Shown: positions 38,270 to 49,060 of the stretch, piece by piece
Numbering within the stretch: position 1 is the stretch's first letter
How the letters are laid out: the number at the start of each line of letters is the position of its first letter
Assembly: GCF_003344045.1 (NCBI RefSeq)
Contig: NZ_QFWX01000007.1
Span: forward strand, 103,217-163,101
DNA length: 59,885 nt
Direction of reading: 5' to 3'
Origin: Marinobacter vulgaris
GTDB taxonomy: Bacteria > Pseudomonadota > Gammaproteobacteria > Pseudomonadales > Oleiphilaceae
Program-made: the position numbers and the translations under genes
Notes under the pieces: model-generated
The model's database searches: none
What the model saw: the letters and a program-made list of their open reading frames with translations, nothing else
What the model was told of the DNA's origin: nothing

Positions 38270-41200
38270 ATGGATAATCGAACAATCTATATGAGAGCGG
38301 GTCACGCCCTGACTGGATTGGTCGCAGCCGCCGCGCTTTTGTTGACGTCCTTCTCTACGGCGAATGCAACGGTCGCTCAGACCCCGCTGTTCCTGACTCA
38401 GGGCGTAGAGCCCCAAGTCATGCTCTCTCTGTCCAACGACCACCAGCTGTTCTTCGAAGCCTATCCGGACTACCTGGATCTCGACGGCAATGGGCAGGCG
38501 GACCAGACCTACAATCATGACAACGACTATTACGGTTATTTCGACAGCTATAAGTGCTACAACTACGATGCCAGTACGTCACGGTACGAGCCTGCGGCCA
38601 TCACCAGCGACAAATACTGTGATTCAGTCAGTGGTAACTGGAGTGGTAACTTTCTCAACTATCTGACCATGTCCAGAATGGATGTGGTGCGCAAAATTCT
38701 TTTCGGAGGCTTCCGCCGCACAGATACTGATTCACTCACTGTACTTGAACGCGCCTATATTCCTACCGACGGTCACTCCTGGGTTCGCTATTACAATGGC
38801 AGTGACTTGAACCAGCTTTCGCCGTTCACCAGTCCCAATGAAGTTATCTCGACCAGTGCTTCGACGCTCACCGTCGGGACTGGAAGCAAAACCATAACAT
38901 TGGATACTAACCGGACCGAATTTTTCGATTCCGTCGAGACCGGAGATCAGATACTGGCCTATCAGGGAACTACATCTGGAGTCGTCAGACCAGACTTGGG
39001 AGATCCCGGCGCAACGCCCCTGATGTTGGGACGATTAACGGGAACTGATTCTGGCAACAATCGGATCACCGTTGAGGTTAAGGGTGTCAATCAGAGTGGC
39101 TCTGATTTTACAGGTTGGACCGTTGTGAACCTGTCACGCAGTGGGGTGAGTTTCTGCAATACCACCAACAACTCTTCGCTGAATGATGGTGAGCGTGTTC
39201 CTGCTGATAGACCACCAAGGATGAGTGTTGCCAGCGGCAACTACAGTCTTTGGAATGCTAACGAGCGATATCAGTGTCGTTGGTCTAGTGAGGTTTCGGG
39301 TAACCAGGGAGTAAACGGCAATAACATCGGCATTTCAGAATTCGCCGCCAATGCCCGGAGCCCTGATCGAGACGATGTCGGTTTGGGAGAAAAGGATTAC
39401 ACCGTTCGAGTTGAAGTTTGCGATTCTGACCTGATCCATAAGGAGCGTTGCAAACAGTATCCGGGGGGCAATTACAAGCCGGTTGGTCTGCTTCAGCAGT
39501 ATGGCGATGACGAGGAAATCCTGTTTGGTCTACTGAGCGGCAGTTACGAGAGAAACAAATCGGGCGGTGTGCTCAGAAAGAACGTGTCCGAATTCAGTGA
39601 TGAAGTGAATGTGGGCACTGACGGGACTTTCACGACACCTCCATCACTCGGTAACATCGTTGACTCCCTGAGCGTTCTCAGAATGTACGGGTACGCTACA
39701 GATGGTGTTTACGATCGTGATTCTGAGAACTGCCCATTCCAATTGGCCTCCTTCGAGGATGGCGTCTGCATGGGATGGGGAAACCCCCAGTCCGAGATTT
39801 TTCTGGAAGCCGTGCGGTATTTTACCGGAAGTGACCCCAGCCCGGCGTTTACCCAAGACATTGGGACCACAGACCAGTTGACTGGTTTGAATGTTCAGTC
39901 CTGGAACGACACTCTTTCCACCGACAATTATTGCGCGCCTCTGAATATAATCAACTTCAATGGAAGCGTTGCTTCTTATGACCGAGATCAACTGGGTTCG
40001 GTGTCTGACATTCCCGGGCTCACAGACGTGGCATCACTTCGCAGTATTGTCGATGAGATTGGTGCCTCGGAAGGCATAAACGGGAACAACTGGTTTATCG
40101 GCGAAAACGACACCGATACCAACCAGCTTTGTACTTCCAAAACCTTGGGGAGCCTTGCCGACGCCGTTGGTCTGTGTCCGGAAGCGCCCCGGCTGTCAGG
40201 TGGCTATGACGCCGTTGGTCTGGCCCATCATGCCTATACCGAAGACTTGCGCCCAGTTCTGCAGGGCGATCAGAACATCAAAACCTTTGCGGTGGCGTTG
40301 GCGCCGGCTGTTCCCCGGATCGATATTCCTCTGCCCGGCACGTCGGAGACCGCCGTCACTATATTGCCGGCGTGTCGTAACGCTTCCATTGGTGGTAACT
40401 GTGCCATTGTGGACTTCAAGGTGGTGCGCCAGGATCTGGAAAATGGCACCGGGAAGTTCCTGGTGAACTGGGAAGACAGTGAGCAGGGCGGTGACTACGA
40501 CCAGGACATGTGGGGCGTCATTGATTACACCATCACTGATAGCACGCTGGCGGTTACAACCAGGACCGCTCAGGAGTCCACATCCGGGCGACTCGGTTTT
40601 GGTTACGTGCTCAGTGGTACCACTCAGGACGGTTTTCATGCGCACTCCGGTATTCTGGGATTCGACTACACCGATCCGACGGGCGTGCTTGGATGCGATG
40701 ACTGTCAGGTTAACGATGAGGCTACGTTAGTAACCTACGACCTGAACACTAGTGGTGCGTCGGATGGTCTTCTGCAAAACCCGATGTTTTACGCTGCCAA
40801 ATGGGGCGGGTACGACAAGCAGGCGAATTTCCCGACCGATCCTGAATCCTGGGACGCCAACAATGACGGCCTGCCGGACAACTATTATTTTGCGATTGAC
40901 CCATCGAAGCTGGCCACGGATCTGGAATTGGTCTTTGCTGATATCCTGCGTTCTTCTTCTGCCGCAGCGTCAGTAGCGGCAAGCTCCTCAAGCCTGAGCA
41001 CGGATACGGCGGTTTATCAGGCCTCATTCAACAGTGAAAACTGGAGCGGTGATCTGCGTGCTTTCTCGATCGAGTCGGATGGTACTGTTGCCGACATCTT
41101 TGATTGGAGCGCAGCCACTGAATTGGACAACCTCTCCCTGGGTGAAGTAAATACGAGGAACATCATTACCAACGATCCTGTGTCCGATGTGGATGCAGTC

Positions 41201-42991
41201 GATGGGGAGCTTTTGTCTGCCTCCGGTAAGGCGTTCCTGTGGGATGAGCTGGATGCCGATCAGAAGCTTGCGTTGCGCCAGAACCTGGACGGTACCCAGA
41301 CCAGTGAAACGATTGGTGAGCAGCGGGTTAATTACCTTCGTGGCGACCGCTCTAATGAGCAAACACTGACCAATCCGAGTGGTGTTTTCAGGGAGCGAGA
41401 CAGTCGACTTGGAGATATCATCAACTCCAATCCACAGTACGTTTTCCGGCAGAACTTTGGCTATGCGGGCCTCGATAATATCTCTGCTTTCTCCACGGTG
41501 ACCGACTACAACGCTTTCCGGGCATCTGCCGCCTATCAGAGCCGTCCGCCTGTGGTGGTCGTTGGCGCCAATGACGGTATGCTGCATGGATTCAATGCTT
41601 CTTCAGGCGCAGATGCCGGTAAAGAACTCTTTGCTTACGTTCCATCCGACATCATGGGGAATCTGGCTGAGTTGACTGAAAATGGCTACACCCATAGATA
41701 CTATGTTGACGGTTCTCCACGCGTTGCGGACGCGTGGCTCGGCTCAACGCTGGGTTGGAGAACCCTGGCAGTCGGCTCGACCGGTGCCGGTGGTGAAAGC
41801 GTTTTTGCGTTGGACATTACCGCCCCGGAAAACGTCTCGGAAAATCAGTTCCTCTGGGAGTTCTCGCACCCGGATATGGGTCGTACGCTTCAGCAGCCGT
41901 CCATTGCGCCGATGCCGAATGGCCAGTTCGCAGTCATTGTCTCAAGTGGGTTTTCCGATTCGGCGGCTGCCGGCAGCGGCAAGATATGGGTGCTCGATGC
42001 TGCAACAGGACGACCGATTGAAACCTTTTCTTTGCCTAACAGCGGTCAGCTTGGGTCTCCGCTGGCCGTCGACCTGGACAACAACCGGGTCGTGGATCGA
42101 ATTTACGTGGGAGACTCGTTGGGCAAGCTCTGGCGAATCGATACTGAGGGAACGAGCCCATCCAATTGGGGGGTTCCGAATGATCTCCGGGTAAGCTCTG
42201 AACTGGTTCCACTGTTTACTGCACCGTCTGGTCAACCAATCACAGCTCCGCTGACTTCGGCATTCAACAAGGAAGGCGAACACATGGTGTTTTTCGGAAC
42301 GGGCAGTTTCCTTCGCCAGGGTGATAATGTCGTTGGTGTGGATCCTCAGATTCAGGCGTTCTATGGCATCATTGATGATGATGAATCACCAGAAACCTTG
42401 GAGGTGAGCGATCTGCTTGAACAGGAGATACTTACGCGAGTTGATGAGGTTGAGCAAACCGATGAAGACGGTAATCCCGTCATCTTTGATGTTGGCTTGA
42501 CCTTTATCTCTGACAATCAGCTGACTAATGAAAGGGGCTGGCACATTGACTTGGTCTGGGATTCGGCGAACGGCGGCCCCGGCCCCCAAGGCGAACGTGT
42601 GACATCCCGAGCGCTCGTCAGAGGTGATCGTGTGATCTTCACCAGTCTTATCCCGTCTTCAGATGCATGCTCTGCCGGCGGCACCAGTTGGCTCTATGAA
42701 GTTAATACTCTGAGCGGAAGTCGGCTGTCCTACTCGGTTTTCGATATTAATAACGATGGAAAATTCGACAGTAATGACTTCGTGACCATCGCGATCGATG
42801 GTGAAGAATTCACGGTTCCGCCGTCTGGTCTTGATCCCGACATTGGTATAATCAACACTCCAACGGTTTTGACAGATCCACAGACTGGTGATGAACGAAA
42901 GATTTTCACCGGCTCATCCGGCCAGATCATAAGCGTGCCAGAAGCCGGCTCAATCAGTCGCGGCCGGCAGAACTGGGAACAGATTCGCTAA
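38270..42991 (+). CDS. pilY1: Type IV pilus tip-associated adhesin PilY1
   Basis: PilY1 caps the minor-pilin complex and acts in adhesion, surface sensing and pilus extension. The 1573-residue precursor has a signal peptide ending ANA near residue 33. An acidic loop at 70-78 (DLDGNGQAD) looks calcium-binding. The C-terminal PilC-type beta-propeller begins near 1040 ([12 protein letters not shown]), includes [10 protein letters not shown] near 1100 and the calcium loop DLDNNRVVD at 1268-1276. A further EF-hand-like DINNDGKFD lies at about 1492-1500. Residues 150-950 are divergent, with no motif I recognise; no clear von Willebrand A domain is seen. It is well above the 1161 residues of the P. 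aeruginosa protein. ATG 38270 follows AGAGGA by eight bases. Confidence 0.93.
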   Translation: MDNRTIYMRAGHALTGLVAAAALLLTSFSTANATVAQTPLFLTQGVEPQVMLSLSNDHQLFFEAYPDYLDLDGNGQADQTYNHDNDYYGYFDSYKCYNYDASTSRYEPAAITSDKYCDSVSGNWSGNFLNYLTMSRMDVVRKILFGGFRRTDTDSLTVLERAYIPTDGHSWVRYYNGSDLNQLSPFTSPNEVISTSASTLTVGTGSKTITLDTNRTEFFDSVETGDQILAYQGTTSGVVRPDLGDPGATPLMLGRLTGTDSGNNRITVEVKGVNQSGSDFTGWTVVNLSRSGVSFCNTTNNSSLNDGERVPADRPPRMSVASGNYSLWNANERYQCRWSSEVSGNQGVNGNNIGISEFAANARSPDRDDVGLGEKDYTVRVEVCDSDLIHKERCKQYPGGNYKPVGLLQQYGDDEEILFGLLSGSYERNKSGGVLRKNVSEFSDEVNVGTDGTFTTPPSLGNIVDSLSVLRMYGYATDGVYDRDSENCPFQLASFEDGVCMGWGNPQSEIFLEAVRYFTGSDPSPAFTQDIGTTDQLTGLNVQSWNDTLSTDNYCAPLNIINFNGSVASYDRDQLGSVSDIPGLTDVASLRSIVDEIGASEGINGNNWFIGENDTDTNQLCTSKTLGSLADAVGLCPEAPRLSGGYDAVGLAHHAYTEDLRPVLQGDQNIKTFAVALAPAVPRIDIPLPGTSETAVTILPACRNASIGGNCAIVDFKVVRQDLENGTGKFLVNWEDSEQGGDYDQDMWGVIDYTITDSTLAVTTRTAQESTSGRLGFGYVLSGTTQDGFHAHSGILGFDYTDPTGVLGCDDCQVNDEATLVTYDLNTSGASDGLLQNPMFYAAKWGGYDKQANFPTDPESWDANNDGLPDNYYFAIDPSKLATDLELVFADILRSSSAAASVAASSSSLSTDTAVYQASFNSENWSGDLRAFSIESDGTVADIFDWSAATELDNLSLGEVNTRNIITNDPVSDVDAVDGELLSASGKAFLWDELDADQKLALRQNLDGTQTSETIGEQRVNYLRGDRSNEQTLTNPSGVFRERDSRLGDIINSNPQYVFRQNFGYAGLDNISAFSTVTDYNAFRASAAYQSRPPVVVVGANDGMLHGFNASSGADAGKELFAYVPSDIMGNLAELTENGYTHRYYVDGSPRVADAWLGSTLGWRTLAVGSTGAGGESVFALDITAPENVSENQFLWEFSHPDMGRTLQQPSIAPMPNGQFAVIVSSGFSDSAAAGSGKIWVLDAATGRPIETFSLPNSGQLGSPLAVDLDNNRVVDRIYVGDSLGKLWRIDTEGTSPSNWGVPNDLRVSSELVPLFTAPSGQPITAPLTSAFNKEGEHMVFFGTGSFLRQGDNVVGVDPQIQAFYGIIDDDESPETLEVSDLLEQEILTRVDEVEQTDEDGNPVIFDVGLTFISDNQLTNERGWHIDLVWDSANGGPGPQGERVTSRALVRGDRVIFTSLIPSSDACSAGGTSWLYEVNTLSGSRLSYSVFDINNDGKFDSNDFVTIAIDGEEFTVPPSGLDPDIGIINTPTVLTDPQTGDERKIFTGSSGQIISVPEAGSISRGRQNWEQIR

Positions 42992-42996
42992 CTCCG

Positions 42997-43035
42997 GAGC
43001 ATTGCCGGCAGGTGGTGTTGTCGCCGGCAATGCTC
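42997..43035 (+). other. Strong hairpin between pilY1 and pilE
   Basis: GAGCATTGCCGGC (42997-43009) pairs exactly with GCCGGCAATGCTC (43023-43035), a 13-bp perfect stem with a 13-base loop. No T-tract follows; the pilE ribosome-binding site begins shortly after. It may protect the pilY1 mRNA end or adjust pilE expression. Confidence 0.65.
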
Positions 43036-43055
43036 ATTTGAGAGGTCTTAAAAAA

Positions 43056-43475
43056 ATGTATCACAGGGCAAAGAAGCAGCAGGGATTTACGCTGATTGAG
43101 TTGATGATTGTGGTTGCCATCATCGGCATACTGGCGGCAATCGCCTATCCTTCCTACCAAAGCTACGTCGAGAAAACCCGACGAGGCCAGGCTCAGGCAG
43201 ACTTGCTTGAGCTTGTTCAGCTGATGGAGCGTCGCTACTCGAACGGGTTTGATTACCGAAAAGCAGATGGCAATGCACCGGATCTTCCCTTCACTGTCTC
43301 GCCGAGAGAGGGAAACCCAGCCGCTTACGACATATCATTCTCGGGGAACGTTACAACAGATTCCTTTACCTTACAGGCAGTGCCCCGATCGATTCAGTCG
43401 AGCGATGACTGCGGCACCATGACAATCGACGAGCAGGGTAATCGTACTGCTTCAGAAACCGGTTGTTGGCAATAG
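43056..43475 (+). CDS. pilE: Type IV pilus minor pilin PilE
   Basis: A 139-residue pilin. The leader is cleaved after Gly10 (QQG|FTLIE), with Glu at +5 and a canonical helix [22 protein letters not shown]. The C-terminal pair of cysteines (DDCGTM and TGCW) probably closes the D-region disulfide. In P. aeruginosa the PilE minor pilin ends the same operon. It converges on a second fimT-like gene, 14 bases from its stop, with no visible terminator. ATG 43056 follows AGAGG; longer frames upstream run through the hairpin and are rejected. Confidence 0.9.
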   Translation: MYHRAKKQQGFTLIELMIVVAIIGILAAIAYPSYQSYVEKTRRGQAQADLLELVQLMERRYSNGFDYRKADGNAPDLPFTVSPREGNPAAYDISFSGNVTTDSFTLQAVPRSIQSSDDCGTMTIDEQGNRTASETGCWQ

Positions 43476-43489
43476 TTTTCGCGTGTTGA

Positions 43490-44062
43490 TCACGGACACA
43501 CCAGAGGTTGTCCCTGAGAATTTTCTTTTACGCCATCCTCATCTGAATCTCGGGCCCACGTAATCCTGCCTCCGAAATTCATTCTGAGCTGAATTGCCCC
43601 GGATGGGTTATGACTGATTGGACACCAGATCAGATTACCTAGCGTACCCCTGGCAGTACCATTGGCATTGTATTGAAAATAGCGTCTTTCTGACTGGCCT
43701 GAGTTGCTGGCGGTAAGAAAGCCATTGTCCGGAACGTCAAAGACTCGAATAACCTCTGTGCCAACGGTCAAAGCCCGCGCATTCATTGGATCCAGGAATA
43801 CCGTTATCGGGAGGTCCCAGTTCTGGGAACAGTTCTGGTTCTCGTCAAGCGGGCACACGGTGGTGATCTCGTTTACTGTCACGGCACTGCTGCGGGCTGA
43901 AGCAAAGGCTTGGGAGAGCGTCGACTGAACCGCATAGCGAGTGTGCCGCTCTATCAGGGCTTTCCAGGTCCCGGACACACTGGCGGTGATTACCGCGACC
44001 ACGGCGACAACAATCATAAGTTCTAGCAGCGTAAATCCACGCTGAATATGAGAGGGAATCAT
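43490..44062 (-). CDS. fimT: GspH/FimT-family pseudopilin
   Basis: A 190-residue prepilin-like protein with a cleavage site RG|FTLLE after Gly9, Glu at +5 and a helix MIVVAVVAVITASVSG. The C-terminal GspH-like domain carries several cysteines (CPLDENQNC, IWCPIS) and ends PLVCP. AGGAGT precedes the ATG. It lies on the opposite strand to the fimU-pilE operon and next to pilR, where fimT sits in pseudomonads, so FimT is preferred over FimU. In other bacteria FimT-like pilins bind DNA for uptake; that role here is inference. Confidence 0.82.
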   Translation of the reverse strand: MIPSHIQRGFTLLELMIVVAVVAVITASVSGTWKALIERHTRYAVQSTLSQAFASARSSAVTVNEITTVCPLDENQNCSQNWDLPITVFLDPMNARALTVGTEVIRVFDVPDNGFLTASNSGQSERRYFQYNANGTARGTLGNLIWCPISHNPSGAIQLRMNFGGRITWARDSDEDGVKENSQGQPLVCP

Positions 44063-44180
44063 CCATGACTCCTGTTGAGAGCATTTCCGTTGCGGACGGC
44101 CATAAACCGTCGGTGAACAATTTACCGATGTTGCTTTGTTATTACAGCGGCATTTCGACTATCTAGCTGTAGGATTTCTC

Positions 44181-45569
44181 TCACTCCATCCCCAGTTTCT
44201 TCAATCGATACCTCAACGCCCGAAAACTGATCCCCAATCGTTTGGCCGCGGCCGTCTTGTTCCAGCGGGTTGCCGCGAGGGCTTTTTCAATGGCCTGGCG
44301 CTCGATGGATTCCAGGTAGTTTTCCAGATCAATCTCACCTTCGGGCAGGGTCAGCGGCTCGTGTTCTGTGGCGGGTGTTCCCGTGCTACCTGCACCCGAT
44401 AATCCACTGGGCGCAGGGCCGTTGCCGATGTGAAGGTCTTCCGGGCCGATCAGGTCGGCGTCGCACAGGGTAAAGGCACGCTCCAGAATGTTTTCCAGCT
44501 CCCGCACATTGCCCGGAAAGTCATGATCTTTCAGGCGGTCGATGGCATCCGGAGTCAGCGCTGCGGGTTCGCACTCGTATTCCCGGGCAATGCGCTGGAG
44601 TATGTGGTTTGCAAGCAGGCTGATGTCGTCCGGTCTGTCCCGTAGCGCGGGTACCGATAGCTCGATGACGTTGATGCGGTAAAACAGGTCCTGGCGAAAC
44701 TCGCCGTTCTGGACAAGCCCCGGCAGGTCTTTGTGGGTGGCGCTGAGCAGGCGGATATCCACCGCCACCTCTTTGGTGTCGCCAACCGGCCGAACGGCTT
44801 TTTCCTGAATGGCTCGCAGCAGTTTTACCTGCATGGCCAGTGGCAGATCGGCGACTTCGTCCAGAAACAGCGTGCCGCCGTCGGCCGATCGGAACAGGCC
44901 GTCCTTGTTGTCCACGGCGCCGGTAAAACTGCCTTTCTTGTGGCCGAAGAACTCGCTTTCCATGAGCTCGGACGGTATTGCGCCGCAGTTGACCGCGATA
45001 AAGGGCTTGTCCCGGCGCGGGCCTTGCAGATGAATCATGCGTGCCACCAGCTCCTTGCCGCTGCCTGACTCGCCACTGATGAACACTGGCGCCTGGCTGC
45101 GGGCGAGCTTGCGTACCTGGGTTCTCAGGCGTTTGATTTCAGCGGAATTGCCCAACAACAGGCCAGGCTCGTCGGCGGAGGCTTCGGTCCCGGAATCCGG
45201 TTCCGAGAGCTTCAGGGCACTGTTGACCAGTTCGCGCAGGCGCGGTAGCTCAACGGGTTTGGAAACAAAATCGAAAGCGCCGGCCTTGAGGGATTCGATC
45301 GCCGTGTCCATGTTGCCATAGGCCGTGATGACCGCCACCGGGGTGTTTGGCGAATGCTGCTGGATCCACTGCACCAACTCGATGCCGTTGCCGTCCGGCA
45401 GGTTCATGTCGGTCAGGCAGAGCTGTGGTCGGTGCTCACCCAGAAGTTTCCTGGCGCTGGTAACGTCCGGCGCGGTCAGCGTGTTAATGCCCATGCGGGT
45501 GAGGGTGATTTCCAGCAGATCCCGGATGTCGGGTTCGTCGTCTACGATCAGCGCTGTGTGAGTGGTCAT
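44181..45569 (-). CDS. pilR: Sigma-54-dependent response regulator PilR
   Basis: PilR activates sigma-54 transcription of the major pilin gene in response to PilS. The 462-residue protein has a receiver domain with phospho-acceptor Asp54 (LTDMNLPDG), an AAA+ domain with Walker A GESGSGKE and the sigma-54-contacting loop GSFTGA (the PilR-type variant of GAFTGA), and a C-terminal Fis-type helix-turn-helix (NKTAAAKRLGISFRALRYRL). It lies 52 bases after pilS on the same strand. Confidence 0.95.
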   Translation of the reverse strand: MTTHTALIVDDEPDIRDLLEITLTRMGINTLTAPDVTSARKLLGEHRPQLCLTDMNLPDGNGIELVQWIQQHSPNTPVAVITAYGNMDTAIESLKAGAFDFVSKPVELPRLRELVNSALKLSEPDSGTEASADEPGLLLGNSAEIKRLRTQVRKLARSQAPVFISGESGSGKELVARMIHLQGPRRDKPFIAVNCGAIPSELMESEFFGHKKGSFTGAVDNKDGLFRSADGGTLFLDEVADLPLAMQVKLLRAIQEKAVRPVGDTKEVAVDIRLLSATHKDLPGLVQNGEFRQDLFYRINVIELSVPALRDRPDDISLLANHILQRIAREYECEPAALTPDAIDRLKDHDFPGNVRELENILERAFTLCDADLIGPEDLHIGNGPAPSGLSGAGSTGTPATEHEPLTLPEGEIDLENYLESIERQAIEKALAATRWNKTAAAKRLGISFRALRYRLKKLGME

Positions 45570-45621
45570 TGGATTGTTGTTGGGTCCATGTCGTTGTTCA
45601 GACTACCGGTGTCCGGATTGG

Positions 45622-47271
45622 TCATATCATTCGCCCGTGATGGGCAAAGGTAATGCGGAAACAACAGCCGGGCTGGTTGTCGTCCACCAGGGACAGGTGA
45701 GCCTGATTAGCCTCGCACAGTTCCCGTGCCAGATAAAGGCCAAGGCCTGTCCCGCTTTTGTCAGTTGTGAAGAACGGCTCAAAAACGGAAGTCCGGTGCT
45801 CCGGTGCGATGCCGGGGCCAAAATCCCGAACATCCACGAAGGCTCTTTCACCATCGGCGGTTGCTCCGGCATAGATCACGATTTTGCGCTCGCCGGTGGC
45901 CTGTTCACTGTACCGCAAACCGTTATCGCAGAGGTTCACCATTACCTGTTCGATCTGGCTCACATCGAAACGCGCCTGTGGCAGGTTAGCGGCCGTTCGC
46001 AATTCAATATGGGGCGGTTGGTGATGGTCATTATCCTGGGTCTGGAGGTAATCATCACGAAATGCTGAAAGCCAGTGGCTGATGTCGATGAGATCGGAAT
46101 TGGCCGCCCGGCGCCGGGACAGGTCCAGTACGTTTTCGATGATGCCGTTGACCCTGCGGGAGTGCCGCTCAATGATGTCCAGCATCTTGCGGTCGCCCTG
46201 ATCAAGGTTGGGGGATTCCCCCATTAGCTGCGAGGCGTGGCTGATGGCGCCGAGGGGGTTACGGATTTCGTGGGCAATACCGGCGGTCAGTCGCCCCAGT
46301 GAGGCCAGCTTCATCTGCTGTGCCTGCTGTGTCACCTTGCTCATGTCATCGATGAACACCAGGATCTGGTCCCCGCGATCCTGGTCAAGCTGGGTGAAAT
46401 TTACCTGAACCATGGGGGAGGTGGGTGTGGCCTGGAACGGCTCTGTTCGGCGGCTGGGGTCTTTCAGCCAGGCTTCCAGGCCCATGCGAAGCGGCTGGGG
46501 CAGGGTGCGCCCGCGGCTGGTCTGGTGGCTGGCCTCCTCGCTGGCAATGCCGAAAAGCAGTTCCTCGGCGGCCGCGTTGGCCAGGCGAATGTGTCCGAAA
46601 CGGTCCAGAACAAGAATCCCCGTGCGCATGCGCTGTATGATCTGGCGGTTGATCTGTTCCAGTTCCGCAATACTCCGGGCTCGCGAGCTGGCCAATGCCT
46701 CGCTGCGCAGCATGCGCCGGGAAATGTACTGGAGGATGAAGGCGGCTGCGAAGTAGAGGATGCCGAGCGAGCCGGCCCGGACGATTTCATCAGCCGAGTC
46801 GCCAAATACCATCACTGACCAGCTGGAGATGCTCAGGGAACAGATTGCAGCCAGTGCCGCGTAGAAGGTGCCAATCCGGGTCGGTGTCAGGATGTTGCCA
46901 GCGGCCACGGAAACGATGACCAGGTTGGCCAGGCCGTTGGTAATGCCGGTACTGGTGAGCAGAAGACCATGCAGGATCAGAATATCCATCAGGATCGAGA
47001 TGGTGATGTGACGGCTTCGTGGCTGGAACCCCGCCAGCATGACCATGGCGAGAAAACCGTTGATGGCCAGGTAGCTGATGACGCCGGCCTGGTAATAGTC
47101 CATGGCCCGGAAGCGGGAGTCGAAGTTGATCGGATCGACGAACAACAGCGCGACGAGGATAACGCTGACGACCACCCTGTAATGATTGTAGATGCGAAAC
47201 AGTCTGCCCCTCTGACTCGCGGGAGGGGCGTCCGCGTAGGGCTGAAGATCAGTTGTCGATGTTTTTGCCAT
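45622..47271 (-). CDS. pilS: Sensor histidine kinase PilS
   Basis: PilS is the inner-membrane kinase that pairs with PilR. The 549-residue protein starts with about six transmembrane helices (35-200), continues with a PAS-like domain (about 215-320), then the H-box AHEIRNPLGAISHASQ with the phospho-acceptor His334 and a GHKL ATPase domain containing NLCDNGLRYS and GTGLGLYLAREL. In P. aeruginosa the membrane helices sense PilA subunits. It is divergent from nadE. Confidence 0.95.
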   Translation of the reverse strand: MAKTSTTDLQPYADAPPASQRGRLFRIYNHYRVVVSVILVALLFVDPINFDSRFRAMDYYQAGVISYLAINGFLAMVMLAGFQPRSRHITISILMDILILHGLLLTSTGITNGLANLVIVSVAAGNILTPTRIGTFYAALAAICSLSISSWSVMVFGDSADEIVRAGSLGILYFAAAFILQYISRRMLRSEALASSRARSIAELEQINRQIIQRMRTGILVLDRFGHIRLANAAAEELLFGIASEEASHQTSRGRTLPQPLRMGLEAWLKDPSRRTEPFQATPTSPMVQVNFTQLDQDRGDQILVFIDDMSKVTQQAQQMKLASLGRLTAGIAHEIRNPLGAISHASQLMGESPNLDQGDRKMLDIIERHSRRVNGIIENVLDLSRRRAANSDLIDISHWLSAFRDDYLQTQDNDHHQPPHIELRTAANLPQARFDVSQIEQVMVNLCDNGLRYSEQATGERKIVIYAGATADGERAFVDVRDFGPGIAPEHRTSVFEPFFTTDKSGTGLGLYLARELCEANQAHLSLVDDNQPGCCFRITFAHHGRMI

Positions 47272-47314
47272 AATCCGATGGGTATCCCGCGAGAATTCTG
47301 TTGCCCTGCGGGGT

Positions 47315-47320
47315 TATAAT
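47315..47320 (+). promoter_or_regulatory. -10 box for nadE
   Basis: A perfect TATAAT lies 37 bases before the nadE ATG in the short pilS-nadE divergent gap. No good -35 is visible 16-18 bases upstream. Confidence 0.35.
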
Positions 47321-47356
47321 AGCCTTTTAATGGCAATGAGTTACAGGAGCTGCGTT

Positions 47357-49021
47357 ATGTCCGTGGAAAAGCATCAGTCACCCGGCGGCCAGGTACCGGG
47401 AAAACTGAGAGTGGTTATGGCCCAGCTTGATTTTCTGGTGGGCGATATTCCCGGTAACACCGCCAAGGTGATTGAGGCCACCCGCCGCGCGGAGAGAGAG
47501 CATCAGGCGGACCTGGTGGTTTTCCCCGAGCTGTGTCTGACGGGCTACCCTCCCGAGGATCTTCTGCTGCGCCCGAGTATGGAGGTGCGCATTGCAGAGG
47601 CGCTGGAAGTCCTGCGTGAAGAGAAGCTCGGTCCCGCAATTATCGTGGGAGCCCCGTTACGGGAAGGGGCTTTGCTCTATAACGCCGCGGTGATTGTGGA
47701 GCGTGGGGAAATAACCGGCCGCTACTTCAAGCAGTTTCCTCCCAATTATCAGGTGTTTGACGAGAAGCGCTATTTTGCCGATGGCACCGAAACCCTTGTC
47801 GTGGACATTCATGGGGTTCCCGTGGGTGTGACCGTGTGCGAGGACATCTGGAGCGACGGCCCGGTGGAGGACGCTGCGGCTGCCGGCGCGAAACTGATCG
47901 TCAACCTCAATGCGTCTCCCTACGATATCGACAAGCAGGCACGCCGGAAGGCTCTGATCGAGCGCAAGGCCTGTGAAAACCGTGTCAGTATTGCCTATGT
48001 GAACCTGGTGGGCGGCCAGGACGAGCTGGTCTTTGACGGCGGTTCAATGGTCTTCGATCACTCCGGCGTGCTTGCGGCCGAAGCGCCACAGTTCAGTGAA
48101 GGGCTCTACCCGGTTGATTTCATCGTTCAGCACCATTGCCAGCCGATTTCACAGCCTGCGATCGCCGAGCCCTCCCTGGAGGAGAATGTCTACAAGGCGC
48201 TGGTTCTGGGCGTGCGGGACTACGTCAATAAAAATGGCTTTAAGTCGGTCGTGCTGGGGCTCTCCGGGGGCATTGATTCCGCCGTGACCCTGGCGGTAGC
48301 GGTCGATGCCCTGGGCGCGGACCGCGTGCGGGCAGTGATGATGCCTTTCCGGTACACCGCCAGCATGAGTATTGAAGACGCTGAAGCGGAGGCCGTTGCC
48401 CTGGGTGTTCGGTATGACGTGTACTCCATTGAGCCCTTGTACGATGCGTTTATGGAAACCCTCGCAGGCCCGTTTGAAGGCACCCGGCCGGATACGACCG
48501 AGGAAAACCTGCAGGCGCGGCTGCGGGGCGTATTGCTGATGTCCCTGTCCAACAAATTCGGATCAATGGTGCTGACAACCGGCAATAAAAGCGAAATGGC
48601 GGTGGGCTATTCGACCCTCTATGGCGACATGGCCGGCGGCTTTGACGCCCTCAAAGACGTGCCCAAAACCCTGGTGTTTCGTCTTGCCTGGTACCGCAAC
48701 AGTCTCTCCCCGGTGATCCCCGAGCGGGTTATTACTCGCCCACCGTCAGCAGAGCTGGCGCCCGACCAGAAAGACGAGGACAGCCTGCCGGGCTATGACG
48801 TGCTCGACCAGATTCTGAACCTGTATGTGGAGCGTGACCTGAGCGCTGACGCCATCGTGGCCCAGGGTTTTGACAAGGTGGACGTGGACAGGGTCGTGAG
48901 GCTGGTGGACATCAACGAATACAAGCGCAGACAGGCGCCAATTGGTGTGCGCATAACCGAGAGGGGGTTTGGCAAGGACCGCCGCTATCCGATCACCAAT
49001 GGTTGGAAAAGCGGTAATTAG
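47357..49021 (+). CDS. nadE: Glutamine-dependent NAD+ synthetase
   Basis: NadE amidates nicotinate adenine dinucleotide to NAD+, using glutamine. The 554-residue protein fuses an N-terminal nitrilase-type glutaminase (triad Glu58, Lys125, Cys161 in GVTVCEDIW) to a C-terminal synthetase with the PP-loop SGGIDS at 303-308. ATG 47357 has AGGAG seven bases upstream; an in-frame ATG at 47330 lies before that site. It is a single-gene unit between pilS and bamD; the same gene does not appear in my recollection of the PAO1 pilRS-comL region, so it may be a local insertion. Confidence 0.95.
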   Translation: MSVEKHQSPGGQVPGKLRVVMAQLDFLVGDIPGNTAKVIEATRRAEREHQADLVVFPELCLTGYPPEDLLLRPSMEVRIAEALEVLREEKLGPAIIVGAPLREGALLYNAAVIVERGEITGRYFKQFPPNYQVFDEKRYFADGTETLVVDIHGVPVGVTVCEDIWSDGPVEDAAAAGAKLIVNLNASPYDIDKQARRKALIERKACENRVSIAYVNLVGGQDELVFDGGSMVFDHSGVLAAEAPQFSEGLYPVDFIVQHHCQPISQPAIAEPSLEENVYKALVLGVRDYVNKNGFKSVVLGLSGGIDSAVTLAVAVDALGADRVRAVMMPFRYTASMSIEDAEAEAVALGVRYDVYSIEPLYDAFMETLAGPFEGTRPDTTEENLQARLRGVLLMSLSNKFGSMVLTTGNKSEMAVGYSTLYGDMAGGFDALKDVPKTLVFRLAWYRNSLSPVIPERVITRPPSAELAPDQKDEDSLPGYDVLDQILNLYVERDLSADAIVAQGFDKVDVDRVVRLVDINEYKRRQAPIGVRITERGFGKDRRYPITNGWKSGN

Positions 49022-49050
49022 AAAACACGGGCTGCCTGGCGCAGCCCGTG
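49022..49050 (-). terminator. Terminator for bamD
   Basis: CACGGGCTGC (49026-49035) pairs with GCAGCCCGTG (49041-49050). The A-run at 49022-49025 gives a T-run on the minus strand, so it mainly serves bamD; it may also fold at the end of the nadE mRNA. Confidence 0.7.
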
Positions 49051-49060
49051 ACTGAGTGGT

